NCBI GenBank assembly: GCA_050246635.1
Contig: JBFWVR010000002.1
Span: 62,001 to 126,000, forward strand
Origin: JBFWVR01 sp050246635
GTDB taxonomy: Bacteria > Acidobacteriota > Vicinamibacteria > Vicinamibacterales > UBA2999
DNA: 64,000 nt
Direction: 5' to 3'
Shown here: positions 8,482 through 16,146 of the stretch, one piece after another
Layout: each line of letters starts with the position of its first letter
How positions within the stretch are numbered: position 1 is the first letter of the stretch
Program-made: the position numbers and the translations under genes
Notes under the pieces: model-generated
Database searches by the model: none
Seen by the model: the letters and a program-made list of their open reading frames with translations, nothing else
What the model was told of the DNA's origin: nothing

Positions 8482-8640
8482 ACGGGGACTCTCCACACTT
8501 ACCAGCGAATGTCTGTATTTGTCATCAGATGTAACCCAATGAACACAATACGGACCCGGCCCCGTCCAGGTTCCCGAGTGAAACGGGGGCCGGTCTGGCG
8601 CGTTGATGTGTGGTTTTCTGGCGAATACCAGAACGCTTGA
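8482..8640. other. Promoter-containing spacer
   Basis: Gene-free. The part at 8497-8560 is AT-richer than its surroundings and probably carries the promoter of the cytochrome gene at 7480-8481. A 6-bp hairpin (TTCTGG/CCAGAA) lies at 8616-8633; it may terminate the upstream cytochrome message but has no T-run. I see no other signal. Confidence 0.35.
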
Positions 8641-8649
8641 GCCTTCGTG

Positions 8650-8810
8650 TCCGAGCGAGGCCGAAGGCCGAGTCCCAACGACGTCCGACCCGCAGACCAG
8701 GGAGGACGAGTCCTACCGAGCGAAGCGAGGCCTACCGAGCGGAGCGAGGCCCACCGAGCGGAGCGAGGCCCACCGCGCGCCGCGAGGCCGGCCGCGCCGA
8801 AGGCGCGGCC
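8650..8810. repeat. Second cluster of GNA-triloop hairpin repeats
   Basis: Same family as 7190-7475. Units include 8659-8669 (GGCC-GAA-GGCC) and a long 9-bp stem at 8790-8810 (GGCCGCGCC with a GAA loop), separated by GAGCGAAGCGAG and GAGCGGAGCGAG modules with GGCCCACC linkers. It sits directly after the stop codon of the second cytochrome gene and might stabilise or end that message. Confidence 0.65.
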
Positions 8811-9782
8811 CTACTTCGGGTGCGTGTCCACGCGGTTGACCACCGGCGTGATGGTGCGCAGGTAGGTGTAGATGGCGCCGAGGTCTTCCTCCGTCATGCC
8901 CGCGTACGCGTACCACGGCATGATCGTGTTCTCGCGCCGCTCGGCCTCGGTCAGCACCCGCGGCGGCGGCGCCAGGAAGCCCTTGAACTTCTGGACGAAG
9001 TCGGTTTCGGACCAGGTGCCAATGCCGGTGTCGGCATCCGGCGTGATGTTCGCCGTGCGCACCCGGCCGCCCCCCTCCATGTAGAACTCGTTGCCGCCCG
9101 CGAAGTCCATGCCGGGCAGGGCCTGCCCCTGATCGTCCATCGTCGTGTGGCAGTCCGCGCAGACGGCCGCATTGGTCAGGTACTCGCCGTAGGCCACGCG
9201 ATCCGACTTCGGGGGAATCGGGCGGAACGCCGCCGGCGCGGGAATCGTGCGTTTGACGAGCGGCAGCGGGAAGCCCAGGTGGCTCGGTGGCGGCGTGTAG
9301 TCGCTTGGCGGCAGCGTGCGGATGTACGCGACGATGGCTTCGGCGTCCTCGCGCGCCAGCCGGGCATACCGGGGATACGGCATGATCGGGAAGAGCGGCG
9401 TGCCGTCCCTCGACACCCCCTCGGTGAAGGCCCGCAGCAGCTCGCCGTCGGTCCAGTCGCCGATGCGGGCGGGCGTGATGTTCGGGGAGTACAACTCCAG
9501 CGGCGAACCCGGCTCGCCGAAGTAGTCGCCCCCCTCCCCGGCGGTGCCCTCGATGCGCGGCCCGGCGAACCTGGTGAAGTCGCGGCGCGCGTGGCACTCG
9601 ACGCAGCCCGTGACGTGGTTGGCCAGGTATTCCCCCCGCGCGACCCGCTCGGGCGTGGCGTCGACGGTCACGGCCTCGGCGGGCCCGACTTTCGGGAAGG
9701 CGAGATACAGGTAGGCCAGGCCGGCCACGGCGGCGAGCACGACGAGCAGCACCAGGCTGAGCAGGATCTTGAGGGCCTTCAT
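8811..9782 (-). CDS. Membrane-anchored diheme cytochrome c (paralogue)
   Basis: 323 residues from the ATG at 9782, with AAGGAG upstream. One membrane anchor (residues 3-24) and two cytochrome c domains with heme motifs CVECH and CADCH; IMPYPRY and IMPWYAY offer methionines as axial ligands. It aligns along its whole length with the protein at 7480-8481. The hairpin repeat cluster separates the two genes, so they may not be co-transcribed. A periplasmic electron carrier feeding or draining a dehydrogenase is the likely role. Confidence 0.88.
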   Translation of the reverse strand: MKALKILLSLVLLVVLAAVAGLAYLYLAFPKVGPAEAVTVDATPERVARGEYLANHVTGCVECHARRDFTRFAGPRIEGTAGEGGDYFGEPGSPLELYSPNITPARIGDWTDGELLRAFTEGVSRDGTPLFPIMPYPRYARLAREDAEAIVAYIRTLPPSDYTPPPSHLGFPLPLVKRTIPAPAAFRPIPPKSDRVAYGEYLTNAAVCADCHTTMDDQGQALPGMDFAGGNEFYMEGGGRVRTANITPDADTGIGTWSETDFVQKFKGFLAPPPRVLTEAERRENTIMPWYAYAGMTEEDLGAIYTYLRTITPVVNRVDTHPK

Positions 9783-9870
9783 CGAGGGGACGCTCCTTGG
9801 TGGAAATCCGCCCGTGAGTGTAGCCAAAGGCGGCGGCGAACGCGCACATGAAATGCTGCGGGCCCGCGAA

Positions 9871-9876
9871 TATACT
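9871..9876 (+). promoter_or_regulatory. Candidate -10 box (TATACT)
   Basis: TATACT lies 9 nt before the ATG at 9886 with no Shine-Dalgarno site between them, consistent with a leaderless message for the oxygenase/ATP-grasp pair. Confidence 0.45.
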
Positions 9877-9885
9877 GGGCGCGCG

Positions 9886-10500
9886 ATGTCGCTGCCCCCG
9901 CTCCACCAGCTGCGCCACTCGCCGCGTCTCTACGTCGCGGACGGCTTCGCGACCCCGGCGGAATCCGCCCACGTGCGGCGCCTCGGTCTCGATCCGGCGG
10001 TCGCGGCGGCGCACGCCCTGACCGCGAAACGCGACGCCACGGGCTTCTCGTTCGAGATGCCGGTCGACGGGGATCCGGTGCTCGAGGACCTGCGGAACCG
10101 GCTCCACGCGGTGCTCGGCCTGGTCAACGTGCACGACTCGACGATGCGCTTCCGGCACTACGGGCCCGGCGAGACGCATCCGCCCCACCTTGACTGCTAC
10201 GAGATCCAGGGCGCCCACCTCGTCTGCACGGCGCTCGTGCACCTCGTGGACTGCGAAGAAGGCGGGGAGACGAACTTCCCTCGCGCGTACCCGACGCCGG
10301 CCTCGGTGCGCGCGCGCCGCGGCCGGCTGGTCGCGTGGTTCAATTACTACCCGAACGGCGCACCCGACCAGTCGTCGTTCCATGAGGGCGCCCCCGTCGT
10401 GCGGGGCGAGAAGACCACCGTCACGGCCTTCATCTACGCGCCGCTCGCGGCGGCGCGCGTGCGGCCGGTGGCGACAGCCGGCTGGCGGGAGCCCGCATGA
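9886..10500 (+). CDS. 2OG-Fe(II) dioxygenase, prolyl-hydroxylase type
   Basis: 204 residues with a double-stranded beta-helix dioxygenase fold. Iron ligands are His101 and Asp103 (PHLDCYE) and His166 (SSFHEGAP); Lys176 (GEKTTVTAF) would bind 2-oxoglutarate. The P4Hc-like spacing suggests a protein or peptide substrate, but this is inference. The start at 9886 is chosen because homology begins there and a TATACT box sits just upstream. The stop overlaps the start of the ATP-grasp gene by 4 bp, so the two work as a pair. Confidence 0.85.
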   Translation: MSLPPLHQLRHSPRLYVADGFATPAESAHVRRLGLDPAVAAAHALTAKRDATGFSFEMPVDGDPVLEDLRNRLHAVLGLVNVHDSTMRFRHYGPGETHPPHLDCYEIQGAHLVCTALVHLVDCEEGGETNFPRAYPTPASVRARRGRLVAWFNYYPNGAPDQSSFHEGAPVVRGEKTTVTAFIYAPLAAARVRPVATAGWREPA

Positions 10501-11366
10501 CCTTTCACTGCATCGATGACGGCGTCCCGGAGCAGACGACCCGGTTCCTCCGCCAGGCCTGCCTGGCGCGCGACGTCGAGTACGTCCATGTCGATCCGCG
10601 CTGGTTCGACTTCGCCGACGAGAAGCAGCTGCAACCGGGCGCCATCCTGTACCGGCCGGCCATTTCGCTGCAGGCGATCCGCGTCGAGCAGTTCCTCTAC
10701 ACCGACGGCGTGTCGACGTTCTACCGCGATCCCGATGGCCTCTTCTTCAGCCCCTCGAGCTCCAACCTGTTGTTCCAGCGCGCGGGACTGCCGATCCCCC
10801 GCACGTACTACGTGCACCACGCCACGCGCCCGCAGCTCGATTCGTGGGTGGAACAGCTCGGCGGCTATCCCGTCGTCGTGAAGCTGCTCGGGTACTCGCG
10901 CGGGCTCGGCGTGATGCGGGCCGACTCCCCGGAATCGCTGTACTCGGTGATCGACTACACCACCGCCGAGAGCAAGACGCCGCTGCTCACGAGCTACGTC
11001 GAGGACGCGATCCACTGGCGCCTCATCGTCGTCGGCGACCAGGTGGTCGCCGGCTACCAGAACCGGAAGGACCACAACGACTTCCGCACCTACGCGGACA
11101 AGGATCCCGCGGATTTCCAGCACCCGATCCGCCCGGAGCTGGCCGACGTTGCCGTGCGGGCCGTCCGCGCGTTGCGGTACGAGTTCGGCGGCGTGGACGT
11201 GCTCGAGCACCCGAGCGGCCGCCTCTACCTGCTCGAGTCGAACTTCCCGTGCTACTTCGCGACGCCGCAGGAAGTCGTGGGCACGGACGTCGCCGGCGCC
11301 ATGCTCGACTTCCTGATCGCGAAGGCCGGCCGCCTCGTGGCCGGCGCCACGCCCGCTCCCGCGTAG
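10497..11366 (+). CDS. RimK-like ATP-grasp ligase
   Basis: 289 residues. An N-terminal pre-ATP-grasp domain (1-95) is followed by the ATP-grasp fold: PVVVKLLGYSRGLGV near residue 125 (nucleotide-binding Lys and glycine loop), WRLIVVGDQVVAGYQNR, and the metal-binding VDVLEHPSGRLYLLESN near residue 240. The family joins an amino acid or amine to a carboxylate with ATP. Its translational coupling to a dioxygenase suggests a two-step modification of one substrate, possibly a peptide or protein. No precursor peptide is recognisable nearby. Confidence 0.85.
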   Translation: MTFHCIDDGVPEQTTRFLRQACLARDVEYVHVDPRWFDFADEKQLQPGAILYRPAISLQAIRVEQFLYTDGVSTFYRDPDGLFFSPSSSNLLFQRAGLPIPRTYYVHHATRPQLDSWVEQLGGYPVVVKLLGYSRGLGVMRADSPESLYSVIDYTTAESKTPLLTSYVEDAIHWRLIVVGDQVVAGYQNRKDHNDFRTYADKDPADFQHPIRPELADVAVRAVRALRYEFGGVDVLEHPSGRLYLLESNFPCYFATPQEVVGTDVAGAMLDFLIAKAGRLVAGATPAPA

Positions 11367-11377
11367 GCCGTACACAC

Positions 11378-11408
11378 GACGGGCGCGCCGTGGACCGGCG
11401 CGCCCGTC
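11378..11408. terminator. Bidirectional terminator hairpin
   Basis: Perfect 13-bp GC-rich stem at 11378-11390 and 11396-11408 with a 5-nt loop, between two convergent genes. There is no U-tract, so termination may rely on the hairpin alone or on Rho. Confidence 0.6.
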
Positions 11409-11433
11409 ATCACCCACCGCGTGGCGGACGGCG

Positions 11434-13143
11434 TCAGAGCTTCGCCGCCTGCTCCTTCGCCGCCTGTTCCTTGCTGGCCTGTTCCTTCGCGGCCTGCTCG
11501 GCCTGCTGCTTGGAGAGCTGCTCGGCCTGCAGTTTCTCGGCCTTTTCAGCCTGCTGCTTCTCGAGCTGCTCCGCCTTGGCCTTCGTGGCCTGTTCCGCCT
11601 TCTTCTCGAGCTGCTCCTGCGCCTTCTGTTCGGCCTCGGCCTGCTGTTTGGCCTGGCTCTCCTTGGCCTGCTGCTCCTGAGCCTTGGACTCGGACTCCTT
11701 CGAGGCCTGTTCCTTCGACTGCTTCTCGGCGGCCTGCTTCTCGAGCTGCTCCGCTTTCTGCTTGGACAGCTGCTCGGCCTTCTTCTGGTCCTGTTCCTGC
11801 TGCTGCTTGTTGAGCTGCTCCTGCTGCGCCTTCTGCTCGGCCTCGGCCTGCTGCTTGGACTCGGTCTCCTTCGCCTGCTGCTCCTGGCTCTTCTGCGCGG
11901 CTTCCTTGGCGTCGGATTCCTTCGACTGCTGCTCGGCGCTCTTGGTGTCCTGCTCGGCCTGCACCTTCGCATTGGTCTCGGCCTGCTGCTTCTGGAGCTG
12001 CTCGGTGGCCTGCTTGTCGGCCTGCTCCTGCTGCTTGCCGGACGACTCCTTGGTCGAGGCCTCCTGGCCCTTGTCAGCCGCCTCCTTGGAGTCGGCTTCC
12101 TTGTCCGCCGACTCCTTCTGGGAGAACTCCTGGTCGTTGCCCTTGGCGGTCTGCTCGGCGGCCTGCTTCTCGTCCTGTTCCTGCGCCTTCCCGATCTCCT
12201 CCTGCGTGGCGCTGTCCTTCGACTCCTGCTCGCTGGCGCCGTCGCCGGGCTCGCCGGCCGACCGCGGGTTCAGCTTGCGGAAGACGATGCCGCTCAGGCT
12301 GAGGCAGCTCGTGCCGTTGAGGCTCGAGACCATGATGACGCGGCCGTCCGGCAGGATGTCGACGCGGGCGACCGAGTCGCGCGCGCCGTCGAGGTAGAAC
12401 GCGGGGAAGACCAGCGCCCGCGGCGGCCACGCCTGCCGCGGCAGGGTCGCGACGTGCGACGTCGCCCCCATGCCGGGCTGCACCAGGCCGCTGAGCACCA
12501 CGAGATCACCCGTGTGGCTCCACGCGGCCTCCTGGAAGTCGCCGCCGCAATTGGTCCAGCCCTCGGCGAGCGCCAGGCGTCGGCCGCCGGGATACGCCCG
12601 GTGCGCCTGCTCCCGGGCAAAACGCTTGGCGTCGGCCTCCTGCTTGCGGGCCACGCGCTTGTCGCCCTGCTCGGCCGCGCGTTTGGAGCGATCCTCCGCC
12701 TCGACCTTCTCCGCCGACTCGCGGGACGACTCCTTGCCATGATCGTCGCGGCGGCCCTTCTGTCCGCTGGAGGCCTGCAGTTCCGGCACCGCCAGCGCGC
12801 CGACGGCGGCGGCCGCGACGGTGCCTGCGGCCACCTGCCGGAGGAGGTCGCGGCGACCGAGGCGCTCGGTCGCGGCCGGGGGCGCAATCCGCTGCTCCAG
12901 GAGGCCGGCGCCGGTGAGCACGTCGATGGCGGCCCACACCTGCGCGTCGGTCACGTCGTCGCCCAGCGCCTCGCGGACCCGCCCCGCAATCTCGGGAACC
13001 GGCGTCTCGCCGTCTGCGAGCTTCCAGACGAACGCGGTCAGCGGATGCAGGCTGTGCTCGACGTTCCTGTCGGCGTCCCGAATGAGCAGACCGCCGTCCT
13101 GCTCGACGACCGTGAGGCCGGAGATGCGCGCGCGGGGGTTCAT
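11434..13143 (-). CDS. PqqD-domain protein with tail-fibre-like domain and long Gln/Lys/Glu coiled coil
   Basis: 569 residues in an unusual order. Residues 1-85 are a PqqD-like winged-helix domain of the type that binds RiPP leader peptides. Residues 97-121 are an RR pair followed by a hydrophobic, Ala/Val-rich stretch resembling a Tat signal, but internal. Residues 122-190 are charged. Residues 195-290 resemble the beta-rich repeat of phage tail fibres (GWTNCGG, VVLSGLVQPG, ILPDGRVIMVSSLNG). Residues 305-569 are almost only Gln, Ala, Lys, Glu and Ser, predicted coiled coil. AGGAG lies 6 nt before the ATG. It faces the oxygenase/ATP-grasp pair. Function unknown. Confidence 0.75.
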   Translation of the reverse strand: MNPRARISGLTVVEQDGGLLIRDADRNVEHSLHPLTAFVWKLADGETPVPEIAGRVREALGDDVTDAQVWAAIDVLTGAGLLEQRIAPPAATERLGRRDLLRQVAAGTVAAAAVGALAVPELQASSGQKGRRDDHGKESSRESAEKVEAEDRSKRAAEQGDKRVARKQEADAKRFAREQAHRAYPGGRRLALAEGWTNCGGDFQEAAWSHTGDLVVLSGLVQPGMGATSHVATLPRQAWPPRALVFPAFYLDGARDSVARVDILPDGRVIMVSSLNGTSCLSLSGIVFRKLNPRSAGEPGDGASEQESKDSATQEEIGKAQEQDEKQAAEQTAKGNDQEFSQKESADKEADSKEAADKGQEASTKESSGKQQEQADKQATEQLQKQQAETNAKVQAEQDTKSAEQQSKESDAKEAAQKSQEQQAKETESKQQAEAEQKAQQEQLNKQQQEQDQKKAEQLSKQKAEQLEKQAAEKQSKEQASKESESKAQEQQAKESQAKQQAEAEQKAQEQLEKKAEQATKAKAEQLEKQQAEKAEKLQAEQLSKQQAEQAAKEQASKEQAAKEQAAKL

Positions 13144-13235
13144 CTGGATCTCCTGGGTGGCGGGCCGCGGGAGGACGGCCGCGCAGCATGCTATGCGGCC
13201 GCCCTCACCGCGTCAACCCACTTGTCGTCGCGCGG

Positions 13236-16076
13236 TCACTCGGCGCGGAGCGCACGCGCCGGGTCGATGCGCATGGCGCGCCAGGCGGGGATCAGGTTGG
13301 CCAGGCCGGCAATCAGCGCCAGCACGGCGAGGCTGCCTCCCCATGCGACCGGATCCGCCACGCCGACCCCGTAGAGCGCACCGGCAACGGCACGGCTGGC
13401 GATGGCCGCGAGGACGAGCCCGGCCGCCGCGCCCGCGAGCGCGATCCCCAGGCCCTGGCGCATCATCATCCCCAGCACGTCGCGGGGCCGGGCACCGATG
13501 GCCATGCGGACGCCGATCTCCCGCGTCCGGCGCGACACGGCGAACGCGATCACGCCGTAGAGGCCGATTGCCGCCAGCAGCAGGCCGATCCCGCTGAAGA
13601 CGCCGACGAGGGTTGCCGCCGCCCGCANNNNNNNNNNNNNNNNNNNNNNNNNNNNNNNNNNNNNNNNNNNNNNNNNNNNNNNNNNNNNNNNNNNNNNNNN
13701 NNNNNNNNNNNNNNNNNNNNNNNNNNNGTGCCCCGCGGCCGTGAGCGCATCAGCCGCCTTGACCATGCGCGGGCAGTTCGACACGTGCCCGGCGGAGATG
13801 ATGGTGATTCGCGCCATCAGCCGGCCATCACCCGGCGGTAGAGCGCCTCGAGCCATGCGGACGCCGATCTCCCGCGTCCGGCGCGACACGGCGAACGCGA
13901 TCACGCCGTAGAGGCCGATTGCCGCCAGCAGCAGGCCGATCCCGCTGAAGACGCCGACGAGGGTTGCCGCCGCCCGCACCGGGAACAAGGTCGCCGCGAT
14001 CTGCTCCGGCATCGTCTGGTTGTCGAGGAACAGCGCGTTGGGTTCCATCGCCAGCACGACGCGTCGCATCTCCACCAGGAGGCCCTGCGCGTCACCACGC
14101 GTACGGGCCGCGAGCACGCCGTACGCCGACTGCGTCTGCGTCGTCGCGCGGTAGACCACCGGCACGGCGCCCTCGCCGATCCGGTGCGTCGCATGGTCGG
14201 CCACCACACCCACGATCTCGATGGGGCGTCCGCTCGCCAGCGTCCGCAGGTACATCGTCTCTCCCACGGCGCCGCGATCGGGGAAGTACGTCCGCGCGAA
14301 CGCCTGGTTCACCACGGCAACCAGCGGCGACTCACGCGTGTCCGTCCCCGCGAACCCGCGGCCCTGCAGCACGCCCACCCCCAGGGTGTCGAAATAGGAG
14401 GGCGAGACGTCGGCGCTGTCAATCGACGGCCCGATTTCGTCGGGCGACTGCTGGCGGCCGGGAAACGCGAAGTTGGAGCGGTTGAAGTTGACCGAGAACG
14501 GGAACCGGGAGGCGCGCGCCACCGAGACGACGCCGGGCAACGCGGCCAGGCGGCGCTGGACGTCCTCGTAGAACCGCTCGGCGGCGGCGTCGTCGTAACC
14601 CGCCATGCCCATGTCGAGGCCCACGAGCGCAAGGCCATCCGCCGGGAAACCGACGGCTGCGGCGCGCGAGGCCGACAGGCTGCGTGCGAGCAGGCCGGCC
14701 GACACGAGCAGCAGGACGGTGACCGCGACCTGACCGGCCACGAGGGCGTCGCGGAGCTGGACGCGCCGGCGGCCGACACGCGCGGCCGGGGCATCCCCCT
14801 TCAGGTCGGGCACGAGGGCCGGCCTCGAGGCGCGCAACGCCGGCACGAGTCCCGCCACGATGCCGGTCGCCACCGCCGCCAGCGCACTGAACCCGAGCAC
14901 GCGCCAGTCGAGCCGGATGTCCACGGCCAGCGGGACCGGGATCGGCAGGCTGATGCCGGCCATCGCGCGGGTCAGCCACCACGCCAGCGCCACGCCGCTT
15001 GCCGCGCCAAGCCCGCCGAGCACCACGCTCTCGGTGAGCAGCTGCTGTACCAGGCGACGCCGGCTCGCCCCGATGGCCATCCGCAGGCTGATCTCCTTCT
15101 GGCGGGCCGACGCGCGCGCGAGCAGCATGCCGGCGACGTTCGCACAGGCGATCAGCAACACGAGCCCGACCGCGAACATCGTGCCCCCCACGCCCCATGA
15201 CACGAGGCCGTCGGCATCCGGGTGCAGCCGCACGGCGCTCGTCGGCAGCACGGAGAGGCGACGCCCCTCGTTGGTCACGGGATGCTCGCGTTCGAGTTGG
15301 GCGGCGATCACGTCGAGGTTGGCGCGGGCCTGCTCGATGGTCGTGCCCGGCTGCAGCCGGCCCTTGAGGAACAACCAGCGCTGGCCGCGCCGATCGAGCC
15401 GCGTCGTGCCGGTGGGTGACGGCACGACGGTCTGGATGCCCGCCGGTTCCACGTCCTCCACGTGCGCGACCGGGAGGAACACCTCCGGCGCCAGCAGCGG
15501 GACCAGGCCTGAGTAGCCGGCCGCCGTCACGCCGACAATGTCGTAACGACGGCCCTGGATGGTGAGCGTGCGCCCGACAGCCGCCGGATCCCCGCCGAAC
15601 TCGCGCTGCCAGTACGCGTAGGACAGCACCACCACCGGCGGGGCGCCGGCGACGTCGTCGGCGGGCAGGACGCCGCGCCCGACCACCGTCCGCACGCCGA
15701 GCACCTGGAAGTAGTTGCCCGTCACCACCTCGCCCATTGTCAGGCGCGCGCGGCTGCCCGCGTTGACCGCGGCGAACATCGGCGAGTACCCGACGATGCC
15801 CTCGAGGCCCTCCGCGCGAGCCGCCAGGTCCTGGTAGTCGGGAACGGAGGCGGTCGCGTAGCGATCGCCGTCGGGGCTGCTCGTGTAGATCTCGATCAGC
15901 TGCCCGGGATTCCGCACGGGCAGGGGCCGCAGCAGGAGGGCGTCGACGACGGCGAAGATGGCCGTGTTGAAACCGATGCCCAGGCCCAGGGACAGGATGG
16001 CCACGAGCGCGAAGCCCGGGCTCCGGGCCAGCCAGCGAAGCGCGTACCGGACGTCCTTGATCACGGCCTCGAACAT
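13236..16076 (-). CDS. MacB/FtsX-type ABC permease with duplicated domains (ADOP-like), broken by an assembly artefact
   Basis: Starts at the ATG at 16076 (GGAGG 6 nt upstream). It has an N-terminal MacB periplasmic-core domain, an FtsX permease domain (VLLIACANVAGMLLARASARQKEISLRMAIGASR), then a second periplasmic core and a second FtsX domain, the layout of permeases abundant in Acidobacteria. These probably work with a separate ATPase in peptide, lipid or drug export. The second FtsX domain is interrupted after GVRMA by 351 bp of artefact (13501-13851) that contains the N gap. Removing it restores GVRMAIGARPRD and a protein of about 829 residues. No ATPase gene is adjacent. Confidence 0.85.
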   Translation of the reverse strand: MFEAVIKDVRYALRWLARSPGFALVAILSLGLGIGFNTAIFAVVDALLLRPLPVRNPGQLIEIYTSSPDGDRYATASVPDYQDLAARAEGLEGIVGYSPMFAAVNAGSRARLTMGEVVTGNYFQVLGVRTVVGRGVLPADDVAGAPPVVVLSYAYWQREFGGDPAAVGRTLTIQGRRYDIVGVTAAGYSGLVPLLAPEVFLPVAHVEDVEPAGIQTVVPSPTGTTRLDRRGQRWLFLKGRLQPGTTIEQARANLDVIAAQLEREHPVTNEGRRLSVLPTSAVRLHPDADGLVSWGVGGTMFAVGLVLLIACANVAGMLLARASARQKEISLRMAIGASRRRLVQQLLTESVVLGGLGAASGVALAWWLTRAMAGISLPIPVPLAVDIRLDWRVLGFSALAAVATGIVAGLVPALRASRPALVPDLKGDAPAARVGRRRVQLRDALVAGQVAVTVLLLVSAGLLARSLSASRAAAVGFPADGLALVGLDMGMAGYDDAAAERFYEDVQRRLAALPGVVSVARASRFPFSVNFNRSNFAFPGRQQSPDEIGPSIDSADVSPSYFDTLGVGVLQGRGFAGTDTRESPLVAVVNQAFARTYFPDRGAVGETMYLRTLASGRPIEIVGVVADHATHRIGEGAVPVVYRATTQTQSAYGVLAARTRGDAQGLLVEMRRVVLAMEPNALFLDNQTMPEQIAATLFPVRAAATLVGVFSGIGLLLAAIGLYGVIAFAVSRRTREIGVRMARGALPPGDGRLMARITIISAGHVSNCPRMVKAADALTAAGHXXXXXXXXXXXXXXXXXXXXXXXXXXXXXXXXXXRAAATLVGVFSGIGLLLAAIGLYGVIAFAVSRRTREIGVRMAIGARPRDVLGMMMRQGLGIALAGAAAGLVLAAIASRAVAGALYGVGVADPVAWGGSLAVLALIAGLANLIPAWRAMRIDPARALRAE
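13501..13851. other. Assembly artefact: 100-N gap with 127-bp duplicated ends
   Basis: Ns fill 13628-13727. The 127 bp at 13501-13627 are repeated exactly at 13852-13978, and the 127 bp at 13728-13854 are an exact copy of 55251-55377, inside a glycosyltransferase junction 41 kb away. Two unrelated 127-bp duplications are what contig ends of a k=127 de Bruijn assembly look like. The extra 351 bp are a multiple of three, which is why the permease frame reads through. This is not biological sequence organisation. Confidence 0.9.
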
Positions 16077-16146
16077 CGTGCCTCCCCTCCGCCGCGGCGG
16101 ATCGATGGCAAATACGAAGCCGGTGGATGAAAGTTCGGGCCGTCCG

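Noticed and set aside
7190..8810. CRISPR array, because of the short palindromic repeats
   Set aside because: Units are not of constant length, stems vary, there are no unique spacers of fixed size and no cas genes are present.
10497..11366. Graspetide (microviridin-type) ATP-grasp with a nearby precursor
   Set aside because: The protein reads as RimK-like, and no short ORF with a graspetide leader motif lies beside it.
13501..13978. Apparent tandem duplication and insertion in the ABC permease, suggesting a mobile element
   Set aside because: Both duplicated pieces are exactly 127 bp and one comes from a gene 41 kb away next to an N gap, which is the mark of assembly, not transposition.
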